Below, piece by piece: positions 25,475 to 37,350 of a stretch of 64,000 nt of DNA (position 1 is its first letter; the number at the start of each line of letters is the position of its first letter). The notes beneath the pieces were generated by a model. It was given only the letters and a program-made list of their open reading frames with translations, did no database searches and had not been told where the DNA came from. Source of the DNA: Tetraselmis striata (lineage: Eukaryota > Chlorophyta > Chlorodendrophyceae > Chlorodendrales > Chlorodendraceae). A program made the translations under genes and the position numbers. Location of the stretch: assembly GCA_006384855.1 (NCBI GenBank), contig VCJN01002218.1, positions 21,339 through 85,338 of the forward strand, in the 5' to 3' direction.

Positions 25475-26640
25475 CTAGCTCATGTAACTAATACTTAGCG
25501 GGGACTACTTAGCGGGCGCGAATGCGACTGAGTACCGCACACAGTTTACATACAGTCGCACTGTGACGTTATGTACTGCGCGCTTGTATTGCGATTTTTG
25601 CGCATTTTATTATTGCATCATATCGGCGATCTCCGTTTTTCCGGCGCGCACTAGCATGCGGGCATGAAGCGCATGGGCTCAAGACCTTCGAAGCGCATAC
25701 GCCAAGCGCGGCAATGGGCTACTCGCGACGCAAGCAAGATAGCCACAATATCACTCCGCATTAAGGCATAGATTAGGGCATAGTAATACCCTAGATAACC
25801 CTAGATGTGCACCGCGTACATGCGATGTAACGCAGTTACATCTTGCAAGATATAGCATTTCACCAATCAATGCTAGACGTAAATGGGCATATGTCAATCA
25901 TACGCATTCGTGCTGCGACTTGGGCCAGCTAGAGGGAAGATGAGGTTATATGCCCACAGGGCAGCAATCGGTTTGGCGACATGTGGCGTCAGCCTGCGCA
26001 CGGATTAAGACCCACGCTTTTCGTAACTGGATCGCTGCCTAAACGGCCGTCGTAGATACGCTGCAAGGGTTTCACTGTTGCCAGTCCAGTCCCGGGGGGG
26101 AACCGAAAAAAAGACCCACGCATTCATTACTTTCGACGCCTGTAGTAGTAGGATTTTTCCCAGTAGATGGACATTTTATACAGGCGGCTGCTTGACTGCG
26201 TGTTGATCTCCTTGCGCTGATTTCAGCAGGGGGGGTTTTTTACTGTACTTTTGTAATTCACGCCATTAATTAATGATCACTTGTACTCGTACCACTCGAC
26301 CGGCAGAATTACAGCGGCACCGCGCACTTCACATATTCTCTTGCTCTCGCTTCGCTACTACTGACCCAGGCAGGCACCTGGCAAGACTCTAGCGATTGCT
26401 TCGAGGCTGGTTAAGCCCAGAGTCCGACGATAGAGCTCCTTCCGCCGTTGGTCCACGCGGAGTCAGGCGTGGTTGAAGCGCGTGGTCGCCGTGGCGCCGG
26501 GGGGTGTGCCGCTGGCGCGGCGTCACTTTTCCGCCGGGCAGCACAGCAGGGCCGGCATCCGCGGCGGCAGGATGACTAAAAACAGTAAACAACCGAAAAT
26601 ACGCCCTTGTCCGAACGCCTCGCCCCGTTATTGGCGCACC
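25475..26640. other. Repeat-bearing upstream region of the kringle kinase
   Basis: Contains dispersed repeat copy 2 (25690-26010) and one copy of a short dispersed repeat (about 26016-26098, core TGCAAGGGTTTCACTG). The last 500 bases before the kinase start are not repetitive and presumably hold its promoter. I cannot identify a TATA box with confidence. Confidence 0.5.
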
Positions 26641-29600
26641 ATGCGGGGCCTGCTGCTGGGCCTGCTGGTGGCGCTGTCGGCCGGCAGCGCCGTCGGCCAG
26701 GCCGAACTGGACTCCTACTTCCCGGGCGGCTACCCCACGACGTGCGGGGCGTCCTGCACCGTCGCGGTGGACAGCGCCGCGGGGCTGGCGGCGGCGATGC
26801 GGAACCAGTCGGTGGAGGCGGTGGTGCTGCTGGCCGACGTCGCGGTCGGGGCGGAGCACTTTGGGGCTGGCGAGGGGCGCGCCGTGACGCTGGAGCGCGA
26901 CCTCATGCTGCATGGCGCCGCCCCCGGCGCGGCCGTGACCCTCAGCTTCGAGCTGAGCGGCACCAGCGAGGCTCGGCCCTGGCTGCGCCTCGCACGCGGG
27001 CAGCTACTGCTGTCCAACCTACGGACGGGGCCGGGGCTCGTGGAGCTGGGCCATCCCAGCGGGCATATGCCGGTGACCCTCGTGGGCGTAGACCTCTACG
27101 GGCGCGACCCCGCCAGCGGGGAGTACTGTCAGTGCACGCAGCTGGGGGTCATGGACAGCCTGCTGGACGTCACCGTCCGCGGCGGGCAGCCGCTGCGCGC
27201 GGGGCACGCCGGCGGAGCAGATGCAGCTGCTGGTGCGGGACCAGCTCTTCCTGGGCGAGACCCTGCGGATGAACAGCGTCTTCAGCCGCGACCGCTGGAG
27301 CTTCCTGGACTTCGACGAGGCGGTGTTCCCGCAGGGCATGGCTTTCCGCATGCGCAACGCCACGCTGCTGTTCCCAGAGGCGCCACCGCGGCCTCCCGTG
27401 GAGGAGGCCGCGATGCGGACGGACTGCCAGAGCAGCATGACGCCCGGCCTGCGGGGGCGCGACTACAACGGCAGCGTTGCCGTCACACGCAGCGGCGTGC
27501 CATGCGCCTACTGGCAAAACGTGCAGATCCCAGGCCTGGACCTAGGCGACCTCCGTGGCAACGCCTGTCGGTGAAGCCCGCCTACCCCCCGCGTCCCCAT
27601 GCCAAACAATACACGCCATGCCATTTACAGATTGAGGCAGAATTTATCGAATAGCGCCACTCCCACCAAACCCTGGCGGCTGCGCGTCTGCCTGCGGCTA
27701 AGCTGGGTGACTGTTTGCTGTCAGCCCGCTGATGTCTCGGATCGCCTCCGGCCCTCCCTCCCCCTTTTGCCACGTTAAACAACATGACGCGCCGTTTTCA
27801 AAAACCATCAGGAAAAAAATGATTGTGAGCAAGCAGTGCCATTCCAGCCTGCTGGTTGGTTATCCTGCCTGCGTCAACGGTCGATTGCCAGTGACTGCCA
27901 GCCTTCTGATGCCCCCCCCCCCCCCCCCCCCCCCCAACCACCACCCCCTCCCCCCATCCATCTCTCCGATGCGCAGCAACCCCGGTGACCATTCAGGTGA
28001 CTCCCCCCTGCCCCCCCCCCTCTCAGGCACTATCCTTCCTTGCCATGGCTTGCCTCATCTCGTTGTTGCCACTCGTTGCCCATCCATAACCTCATCTGGT
28101 TTCCTCCTGGGTATGGGTGGTTTCCATCTGGTTTCATCTGGTTTCCCCGGTTCGAGAGGGACAGCGATGGGCACCTCACCGTGCCCTCTGCTGCCGTGCG
28201 GCAGGCGCCTGGTGCTTTGTGCGGCTGTGGCACCGGCAGCTGGCGCTGGACACGTACATCCCCAACTTCCCCTTCAAGTGGGAGTACTGCGACATTCCGT
28301 CCTGCGAGGAGCGCGACAACGCCACCACCTCAAGCTGCCAGAACCTTACGGTGAACCCCCCCACCCCTTGTCCATTAACCGCCGCCCCCCGCCCCCCCCC
28401 CCCCCCCCCCCCCCCAACACACACCTTGCTCCACCCAATCTTGCGGCTGACACGGCAGCGCTGTGGGCCGCGCGTTGCGCAGGACAATGGCGCGATGTAC
28501 ACCGGCAACGTCTCTGTGGCGCACACCGGACTGGAATGCGAGCCCTGGACCCGCACGTGAGCCCAGCGCCCAGGCTGCTGCTGCTACTGCTGCCCCCCCC
28601 CCCCCCCCCCCCCCCGCCCCTGCTCAAGGCGCCTGCTTAGAGCCTGATTCCCCTCGCCCCCCCCCCCCCCCTTCCCCCTCTCACAAACCCTTGGCTCAGG
28701 TACCCTGCCCTGTACGGGAACATCGAGGGCAACTCGTGCCGGAACCCATACGGCGGTGAGGACTTTGTCGGCTGCTTTGTGCAGGGACGCTGGTCTCGCT
28801 GTCCGGTGGAGGTGCCCCCCCCCCCCCCCCCCCCTCCCTTCTCGCATTCTCGCTATTGCCGGGGCGCTAGGGCTGCTGGTATGGTGAGATGCCCGGGCGG
28901 GGATGCATCCTGGCTGTTTAGTGTACCTCAGGGTTTCAAGAGCTTGATTAGGGTTTGTGTACATGGAGTTTTATAGTGCGTGCGAGGGGGCTTAGTATCA
29001 AGGCTAGGTATCAGTGTTATGTGTCTGGAGGGTTCGAAACATCGGTAATAGCAACACCACTGATCGCTTTTTACAAGTGTTTCAGCTGAGTATTTATGTT
29101 TATGAGTCTTCAATGTACCCTGTAGGGCGTCATGGACTACTTAGGGTTCAAATGTAGGGTATGATGTGTCATGTCTCAGGGCTAGTTTTCACTTGGGACC
29201 TTCGATTGGGTGTGCTTGGGATACGCACGTGCTTCCCGCTGCTGAGGACGCCGCCACCGCCCGCTCGTGGTTCCGCCGCACACAGGCCTGCGCGCCCCCG
29301 AAGGTGCCAGTGTCGCCCTCGGGCTCCCCGGCCCCACCTGCAGCCCCCACCGCCGAGCCGCGCGGCACCGACGTCACCGCCATCGCCGTGAGCGTCACCG
29401 TGGCCGCGCTGGTCATCGCCGCCGCGGGCCTGATCGCGCGCGCGCTGTTGAAGCGGCGGGAGCTGCGCATCGCGACCGACAGCGTGGTGACTGTGGACGC
29501 CACTGCGCCGACAGAGGGCACCCGCTTGAACAGGAAGCTCAGGTGCCGTGCTTCACCCCCCCTCCCCCCCCCAATCCGTTCCGACTAGACATCATCACCT

Positions 29601-32600
29601 GGAGTCCACAGCTCCAATGCCAATGATGTCCGGTAGCGGTTACTTCGGTGTGATCTACTTGAACCATCGGAGTTTATGATGCAAGCGATGGAACACTTTC
29701 TTTACCAACCAAAAATTCTACGCTGCGTTGGGTCCGCTGACCGCAAATATAATGAACTGTTTTGTATCGTGGAGACGCAGATTGCGCGCTATATATACTT
29801 TTGTGGTGTATTCTAGATAAATGTAGCTTTTGGGGTTTTGTGGAAGCGGTGGGTACATAGCGGACCCGAAGCGTGGTGCGGTATAGGCTGGGCAGAGCCG
29901 CTGGAGGGCATATCCGGCTGCCCTTGCTTATCCTGACTCAATGCCCCATTATGTACTCGATTCCCAGCCGGCAGGAGAGCACTGCCTCCAGCACCGTGGC
30001 GTCCTCGGTCACGGTGCCGCAGTCCTTGGCCAGCTCGGAGCTCCGGGTGCGGCTGCAGCAGAACGATCTCATGGAGGTACCCCCCCCACCCCCCCCCCCC
30101 CCCCCCCACCCCACAGCAAGCAACTGCTCGCGTCCCTCGACCAGTTGCCGCACCTGGAGGATGCTGCAGCATGTCCGCTGTGCTCCATCAAGGAAGCCTC
30201 CCCCCCCCCCCCCCCCCCCAAACTGATCCTCCTGCTCCTTTCTTTTTGCATCCTGCCAGGATACAATAGTCTTGTCGAGCCCGATCGACATGGGGCACAT
30301 CACGCTCAAGAGGCGCCTGGGCTCGGGCTCCTTCGCCAAGGTCAGCTCCACCCCCTGCTCTCAGCCCCTCTCCCCTTCCTGCTCTTCCCCCCTCTCCTGC
30401 TGGCCAATGTCATCCACCCTCTTGTGACTTGCGGCTTGGGCCTGATTACCCCCCCCCCCCCCCCCCTCCAACCCCTTCACCTACGCTCCGCAGGTGTGGC
30501 AGGCCTCCTGGCTGGGCGCAGACGCGGCGGTCAAGGTGATGAACATCAAGGGGCGCACCGCGCAGCTGCGCGCGCACCTGCTGAAGGGTGTGGAGGCCAC
30601 CTCGCTGCGCGGGATCACCCACCCCAACGTGGTGCAGACGTACCATGTGTACAAGGTGCCCCCCCTCTTTCCCCTAGGCCTCCTCACACGTAGCTGGTCT
30701 ATGTTGGAAAGTGAGGGAGTACCCTACCCTACGCAACGGGAACCACGCCTTGAGGTTGGTGCATGTTGTTGTCCCCCCCCCCCCTCCCCCCCTCCCCCCC
30801 CCTGCTTTTCGGTCTACCAACTTCGGGGCGGAGACATCGAAACCTTATTGCATCTGAGCTTATCTCGACATTTGTCGGACTGAAGAGGGCCAAGCTATGG
30901 GCCCAATTGAGCGGCAGGGATTCCCTTAGACCACCTGGCACCTGTAGCTCAGTCTATGCAACGTCTCTCGCAGTACTCTCTCTCCCTCTTTCCCTCCCCC
31001 ATACATGTATGCCCATACACACAGATACGATATCATTTAATTTATGTGGTCCGCATTGGACAGTTAATCTTATGAACAACTCCTCGTATATGAATGTGCT
31101 TTCTCAAGTTTAAATGATTTTTTCGCGGGAACACCGGTCCCAATTGATACTAACTATGTCCTGATTTGGCTGTACTCGTAGTATAATATACAGTCTTTCG
31201 TGCCTTTGGCGCTGAGCCCCCCACCCCCACTCTCTGTTCTTCCAATTCCTTTGCAGGTTGTGGACAGGTCGTTCCCGGAGGACCCGTCTGATGCGGACGA
31301 AATCGACGAGAACGGCCACCAAGTGCCTAACATCGCGGAGCTGTGGGTGGTGCAGGAGCTGTGCAATAAGGGGGACCTGCGCGCCAGCCTCGACGTGAGC
31401 CGCCGCTGCTCATTTCGCTCGCCAAGAAGCCTTTTATTTATTTTTGGATATTATTTCACTCTTAAACTAGAGCCTGCAGCTGGAACACCCTAATTGAAGT
31501 TGGAACCCTAAGATATCTAACTTTTCTTGTAGTTACTACTGTTTGTAGACCCTACTACGATGCCCCTGCTGATGAAACTTTCAGAAAAACCTAATACCAT
31601 ATTCTACCACCGCCCCGCTTGCCACTCGCCAAGTCGCTAATCCTCTCCGCCCCCCGTGGCTCGCCTCTCCGTCGCTAGATGTTGTGCCCACTAAAGCAAG
31701 GCTCGGTGAAGATCCTGTGCACCACGCTGAAGGAGGTTGTCCTCGCGTTGTCGTACCTGCACCACCTCGGGATCGTTCACGGCGACCTCAAGTGTGAAAA
31801 CGTTTTGCTGAAGTCTTCCACCAGCGAGCACGGCCTGATCGCCAAGGTTGCGGATTTTGGACTGTCCCGCGACCTGCGCGGACTGGACTCGTACTACGCG
31901 ACCAACATCTCAGGTGCCGCAGTCCCCCGGCCCGGGAGCTTCCGGGTTCGAGTGGCTGTTTGGATTATTCTAATTGTCCCGCCGGGGCGTTGCCTCGGAA
32001 TCGCCGGCTCACCCGGCGAGTGCCGCCGACCCCCGCAGGCGACATGAAGTACCTCGCCCCCGAAGTTCTAGAGCACAACCGGATATCCCCCAAGATGGAC
32101 ACCTACAGCCTGGGCTTCCTCATCTACGAGCTCTGCACCGGGGACCGCGCCTCGATGGACCACCTCACGCTCGCCACGCACGTGCAGGAGGTGGTGCACC
32201 AGCGGAAGAGGCCGACCTTCCCCGACACAGTCGTCCTGGAGCTCAAGGCGCGCCCCGATATCTCGTCATACTATGTTACGACTTAATTTATTCTACTCGC
32301 GACTTTTTGTATGGATGGTAGTGTTCATAGTAGGCGATGGAAATCGCGTTGTTCACTGTGTTGCCGGTTGCGTAGTAGGTAGGCATACGAATACGGTCGG
32401 TACCGAGTCATCCTCATTCAATTCATTATTAAAGCCGAAATTAGCCATAGCCTGACAACGAGTACTCGAGGTATTAGCTTTGCTGTTTATGTTTACTACG
32501 TCGATGGTGACATACTGGTACCAGGTATGATAGTCGCTATTATATCATAGATAGACACACTTAAAAAAAACACTTATGCGATAGTCGCTACTATATCTTC

Positions 32601-33052
32601 ATAATTTTGTGCACTTTCAAATTCTGTGACAAGTGTCCCATCCAAACATATATGTGGCGATTTTACGTTTTTGCGGCGTAATGTGACAGTAGTTTACAGA
32701 AGTGCCTCTCCAGCTAGTCTGATTCGCCCTCCCGATGGCCCGCTGCTATCTTCCCGCCCTTGTTGCCACGCAGTCGCTGGCCGAGGACTGCTGGGACCAC
32801 GACCCAGAGCAGCGCCCCTGCGACCAGAGCATCCTGAAGCGCCTGGACGAGGTACTTGTTAAGTACTCGAGCCCGCAGAAATCGACGTTCAGCATCAAGA
32901 GCTTCAAGGACATGACGGCAAACTTCAACACCATGCTGACAAGCGGCCAGGCGGACGGCACGGAAATAGACGGGTACCTCGTCCCCGAGCTGGGCCCCGC
33001 CGTGACGGCGTCCCTCGTGGATCCCAAGTTGGATGTCCGGCTGGAGATCTGA
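26641..33052 (+). CDS. Receptor-like TKL kinase with two kringle domains
   Basis: Exons: 26641-27570, 27977-27984, 28205-28350, 28483-28556, 28700-28811, 29247-29542, 29968-30076, 30260-30340, 30494-30655, 31257-31394, 31679-31913, 32039-32247, 32774-33052. The product is about 925 residues. It has a signal peptide ([19 protein letters not shown]), then a repetitive beta-rich region to about residue 270, resembling beta-helix ectodomains of algal receptors. Kringle 1 runs from DCQSS through GVPCAYW, NACRNPG, AWCFV and WEYCDIPSC. Kringle 2 runs from SSCQ through [21 protein letters not shown] and RCPVE, with its last Cys after the next junction. A Pro-rich stalk and membrane helix (residues about 465-489) precede a kinase domain with [30 protein letters not shown] and a C-terminal [10 protein letters not shown]. 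One extra base near 27181 breaks the first exon, and the last intron has a GC donor. The ligand is unknown; Ser/Thr or dual specificity is likely. Confidence 0.85.
27977..27984 (+). other. 8-nt microexon inside kringle 1
   Basis: CAACCCCG is flanked by an acceptor (GCGCAG) and a donor (GTGACC). It links a phase-2 donor at 27570 to a phase-1 start at 28205. Its inclusion gives the kringle signature CRNPG before AWC. Skipping it shifts the frame. Confidence 0.65.
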
Positions 33053-33976
33053 GATGCGGACAGCGGACTGGCTGTTGCCGTAGACTCTGGGGTTGGAGGC
33101 AGGGATGTATAGGCCACCCAATCGGACGATTGTGCATGTTCGTATTATGTTAATGCGAAATAAGAATATATACATTATCATGTAAACGATTGATGCGCGC
33201 TCGGGGCTGCGTATCATGTTGTATACGCCTGCGCTGAGATGACACAGTGTCAAGTGCACTGGGGTGAGCAGATCAAGGTGTAGTGTTTATCATTTTCCAC
33301 ATTTAAGTTTCCCGTGTTTTACCAAATTACCTGATTCAGGCTTGAGAATTGTATTTGATGATTTATTAAAAGACATACCGTGCAACCACAAAGGTCTGCG
33401 GATAAATAACGTTTTCTACCCCCCTCGAAGGGGAAAAACTATTATGACGCAGAAAATAGTTCAGAATACAGCACGAATTCCTCGACACAGTCCAAACCAA
33501 TGCATTAATTTTCGCCCCGCAAACAGTATTCAATTCTGCGGTATGTGTATATAATGCATGCTGACGGCTACATGCTCAATGCACTGGATGAATCATTTCC
33601 CGATTTAGGCGAGCGACACATCTGACAAGTCAACAACCAGCAGACTATCATGGCAATATGATCTTGAACTGCCTGGTGCATTTGAGCTTGGTCGCTGATC
33701 GGTGCTTTTGAGGGGGGGACATAGCGCCGAGAGACACGCAAGAATAGACTGCGGACCCCTCGCGGCAGCGCGCAGCAGCGAGGCGAGTCATCGTAATGGT
33801 GTTGTACAACATAAACCCGCGACTTTGCCTACGGCGGCACGGTATCACCGACAACAGCAGTGGGTCTCTACCTACTCTACATGGCTGTGTACATGCTCAC
33901 TGGTGGCTGCGCGCCCAGCTTGCCTCTCCCTTGCTTACCCAAAAAACCGGCCCTCGCTGCTGCTTGGTGCCACGTC
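33053..33976. other. Intergenic, convergent 3' ends
   Basis: Lies between the stop codons of the kinase (+) and EYA (-), so it holds both 3' UTRs. No gene or repeat is recognised. Confidence 0.5.
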
Positions 33977-34386
33977 TCATCGGGCTTCATCGATGCGGGT
34001 GAGCGAGTGCAGCTCCGCCGCCGACAGCACGGTGAGGCACCTTCCCTTGGAGCCAAAGCTGTCGTCTTCGCGACAGCTGTAGAGGTACCCGTTGGCGCGG
34101 TGCACCTTGGTGTCTCCCTTGGGGCCCACGCCCGCGTGGCCGGCGGTGTCGAGCGTGATGCGCAGGAAGGGCCACACCATCTTGCCCGCCGCCGCCTCCT
34201 CCTCCGGCCCGTCCCCCAGGCACAGGCACTGCGTGACGCAGCCCTCCAGCCGCTGCTGGATCTGCTGGAAGCACCACAGCTTCCCCACCCCCTTGGCGCT
34301 GTAGATGTCTGCGGGGCGGAAAAACTCCTGCGGGCCGCCGCCGGGTTTCGGGGGCTTAACCGCAGCATGAGGACCGCACGCACGCA

Positions 34387-34427
<41 letters not shown>

Positions 34428-37350
34428 CTTTTCACCCCCTTTCTCATCAGGCAGTAAAAAGGGAAGTAAAAAACGCAAGGAATGTAACCCCGCACCCAGC
34501 GCATGTCCCGCAGGGATATACAAAGTAACCCAGATGTCACGCGTCATTATCAAACATGCCGTGGATCGCGAAACAACACGTGGGATGCGCCAAACTAATC
34601 AGGGCGCATGGATGCCTAAAGAAAACTCGAGAAACGGGCAGTCTAAGATATCGCTTGTGGGTGACACGTACGGCGGCGGGGGGGGGGGGGGGGGGGGATG
34701 GCGACATGCCCTTCGGTTCCCCCATGCCCAAGTACGTTCACCTTTTTGTCTAAGTACTATAATCGAAGACCCTGAACCACCGGCCCAGCAGCTGCACCGT
34801 ACCTGGAACATGTCCGCCACAGTGGCCGGGATTGTAGTCAAGGCCAAAGTACTTAGGCATTTGGGGACATGACTCCCCGTACGTGGCCCCCACAAGCAAT
34901 GTGTCAGACTGACGGAACGCTTCGTAGGCATATATACCCGGAACACTCTACGGGTGAAACGAATCGGTATGCCAAAAACGTTCCGATGCACCTTAATCGT
35001 AGCAAGGACGCGACCCCGCTTCGACGTATTGCAGAAATTGATACTGTGTGAATATGCTCGTCACAGGCTGTTGTAGTTAATATTTATGCGCGTAGTTATG
35101 TTGACAGATGATAAATCTGTCATTTCACTCGAAAGGGGAAACGGAGCCGGTGGGTGTGTGGGTGTGTGGGTGTGCTGGGGGCCCGGGGGCGGTGGCCTGA
35201 GCCGCTGTGTACAGGGGTGGGTGCATGCGTCGGGTGCGCACGTCCAGCCGGAACAGCATGAGCTTCGCCAACGTGGGCAGCAGCTCCCCCGTGGTCACCA
35301 GCAGCATCCGCGTCTCGACGCCCTCCTCCTCCAGAAGCTCCGTCGACAGGCGCGTCAGCTCCGTCAGCGTGTGCCGCGCGTGGGACAGCCAGCCGTTGGT
35401 CAGCTGGTCCGTGTTGTCGTACAGCTCCGCGATGTCAGCGGCCGTTTGGCTGCTCAGTGGCATGTTCTCCAACCCCTAACAGTGCCACAGAAGTGGGGGT
35501 TGGGGTTGGGGGGGGGGGGGGGGGGGGCATATTACATTCATCAGTCAGAGTGCCAACGGACCCTAACTAGCAACTGTCCATTGCAACTTTTTTTTGAGAT
35601 TCCACCAGCCTACTCTGTGGATATCGCCATGGTCGCTGTTTATTGCTCCCAGTAAAAGCATAGCGTCAATCAAACAGTATTTCAATGAAGTGTCAAACGT
35701 TGAGCCTAGAGGTCCCACATCAATCGGAGGAGGAAATCAATTCAAAGGCACCCGCGGCGTCAAAACAGTGAACGACTTTGGGATGGCTGCGAAGTGTTTG
35801 CGGCCGGGTGCCTCCGGCTGTGGTGGGGCACGGTGGTGGGGAGTTCCCCTCACCTGCTCGTACAGCTGCACGGCGACCCGCATGCGCTGCGCCACCTCCG
35901 GGCACATCTCCTGGAACGGGCCGGTGGACGCGGAGGCGTCCAGCTCGTTTGCGGGGCAGCCGCCCCCGCACTCATCGTATGGGTCGAGGCTGGACACGTG
36001 CGGGATGTTGATCTCCTCGACCTTGCAGCAGGGAGGGGCAGGGGGGGGGGGGGGGGGGGGCATCAGTGAGGCACTCCAGCCGCGCTGCACTTGCTCTCCT
36101 TCCCTGGTCTTGATTTCTTCTGAGTGATCAGGTCAGAGAACAGCCCCTCTAGATCTCGAGCAGCTTGAGCTGCCAAGGCGGAATGCCGCAACCGCGTGAG
36201 TATGCAGCCCTCTCTGATTGCGATACAGTTACATAGTATCGGGGCGCCGACGAAATACGGCTGAGGAAGGCCTCCATCACGACTACCGTGATGTGCGGAC
36301 GTTTGCGGTGATGGCGGGAGAGGTTTACCCGGCGACCCTGGGGCAAGGAGCACGACTGTAGCTGTCTACTCATCCACACTGCGAGAGGCATCATACTGCC
36401 AGTCCTTAGCTGAGGAGAAGTTCTTGCTCGAAGTTGGGGACGCAGAATGGCAGATGCGCTGATGATTTTGTGGAGGGTGTAGTTTGCTGTGTAAATCTGG
36501 GATGACGATAATAATTATTATTATGTGGTTGGCTGTGGAAGTGAGCGAACGGCGCGAGCACTACGCTGCAGCTGCTGGCGGTGGGAATCATTGAGTGCGT
36601 CACAGCTCCTCCCACCACTCCAGAAACGCGCCGCGAACCAGCCGAAAGCACGGTCCTTCGTTGTTGCGCTGCGAGAACAAGACTATGCGCTACCCGTAAT
36701 GTTACCACAGGCGAAAGCGTCATCCCCCGAAGCAACTCGAAACGGAAGGTAAGGCTCTGGGACACCACCTCAGCGCCCTAGCCAGAGCGCCCGGCCCGCC
36801 CAAGCCGGGACGGGGAAGCCCATACAGGTACCAGGAGTACTCCGCACAGACAAGCGTACGGCGGCATAAGCGGCACGTGTGGCAAGGATTCAGAAAGCAG
36901 TAAGAAGCAGAAAGGATTTCTAAGTACTTGCAACAGCAGCTTACCCGTACTCGACTATTCATATGTACTGCTGTGATGCTGTCATCTGGGCCCGCGCATA
37001 TCGACCCGCGCCGAGCAGAGTGGCCAGCGCTCGCCCCCCCCTACGGCGGGGGTGGGGGTAGTCGGCACGTGGGATATTCGGGGACGCCGCCCTGACCCGC
37101 CCCGGCCCCGCGACCAGGGCTCACCTGACGATAGAAAAAGTTGTCGTCTATGAAGTCCAGGATGGCGTCCTTGCCACCGTTCGCCCAGCGCGAAGGCCTC
37201 CGGCTTTGGGCATGACGGGTTGGCGCGCGCAAACTCGTGGTTAAGCAGACTATTGAACACGATGAGCGTCTCGTCCAGGTCCCACACATACGCACGCGTC
37301 CGTTGGGGTAATCTCCCGGCCTCGCCAGCCGGGCCTAGGGTCCCAGCCAT
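33977..37350 (-). CDS. Eyes Absent (EYA) family HAD phosphatase
   Basis: Four exons: 37125-37350, 35854-36021, 35242-35475, 33977-34327. They give about 325 residues, close to plant EYA homologues, which consist of the EYA domain alone. HAD motif I is VWDLDETL near residue 23, with the EYA-type D-x-D-E-T nucleophile. Motif II is LLVTTGELLP, the motif III Lys lies in IYSAKGVGK, and motif IV is LGDGPEEE. CFQQIQQRLEG precedes motif IV as in plant homologues. EYA proteins are protein tyrosine phosphatases; the animal proteins are also coactivators through a separate N-terminal domain that is absent here. One extra base at about 37173 breaks the first exon, and removing it restores GERWKDAILDF and phase 0 at the donor. 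Introns carry sense-strand C tracts (about 34678-34697, 35509-35527, 36043-36060), two of them just upstream of acceptors. Confidence 0.9.
34386..34425. repeat. (CA)n microsatellite
   Basis: About 20 CA dinucleotides in the intron upstream (in sense) of the last EYA exon; it reads as (GT)n on the sense strand. Confidence 0.9.

Noticed and set aside
26389-26913. 174-codon open frame on the - strand opposite the kinase start
   Set aside because: Shadow of the GC-rich first exon of the kinase; no motifs and no splice support.
33870-34425. Arg/Ser-rich 182-codon - strand frame over the last EYA exon
   Set aside because: Alternative frame of the EYA exon, which carries GDGPEEE in the correct frame.
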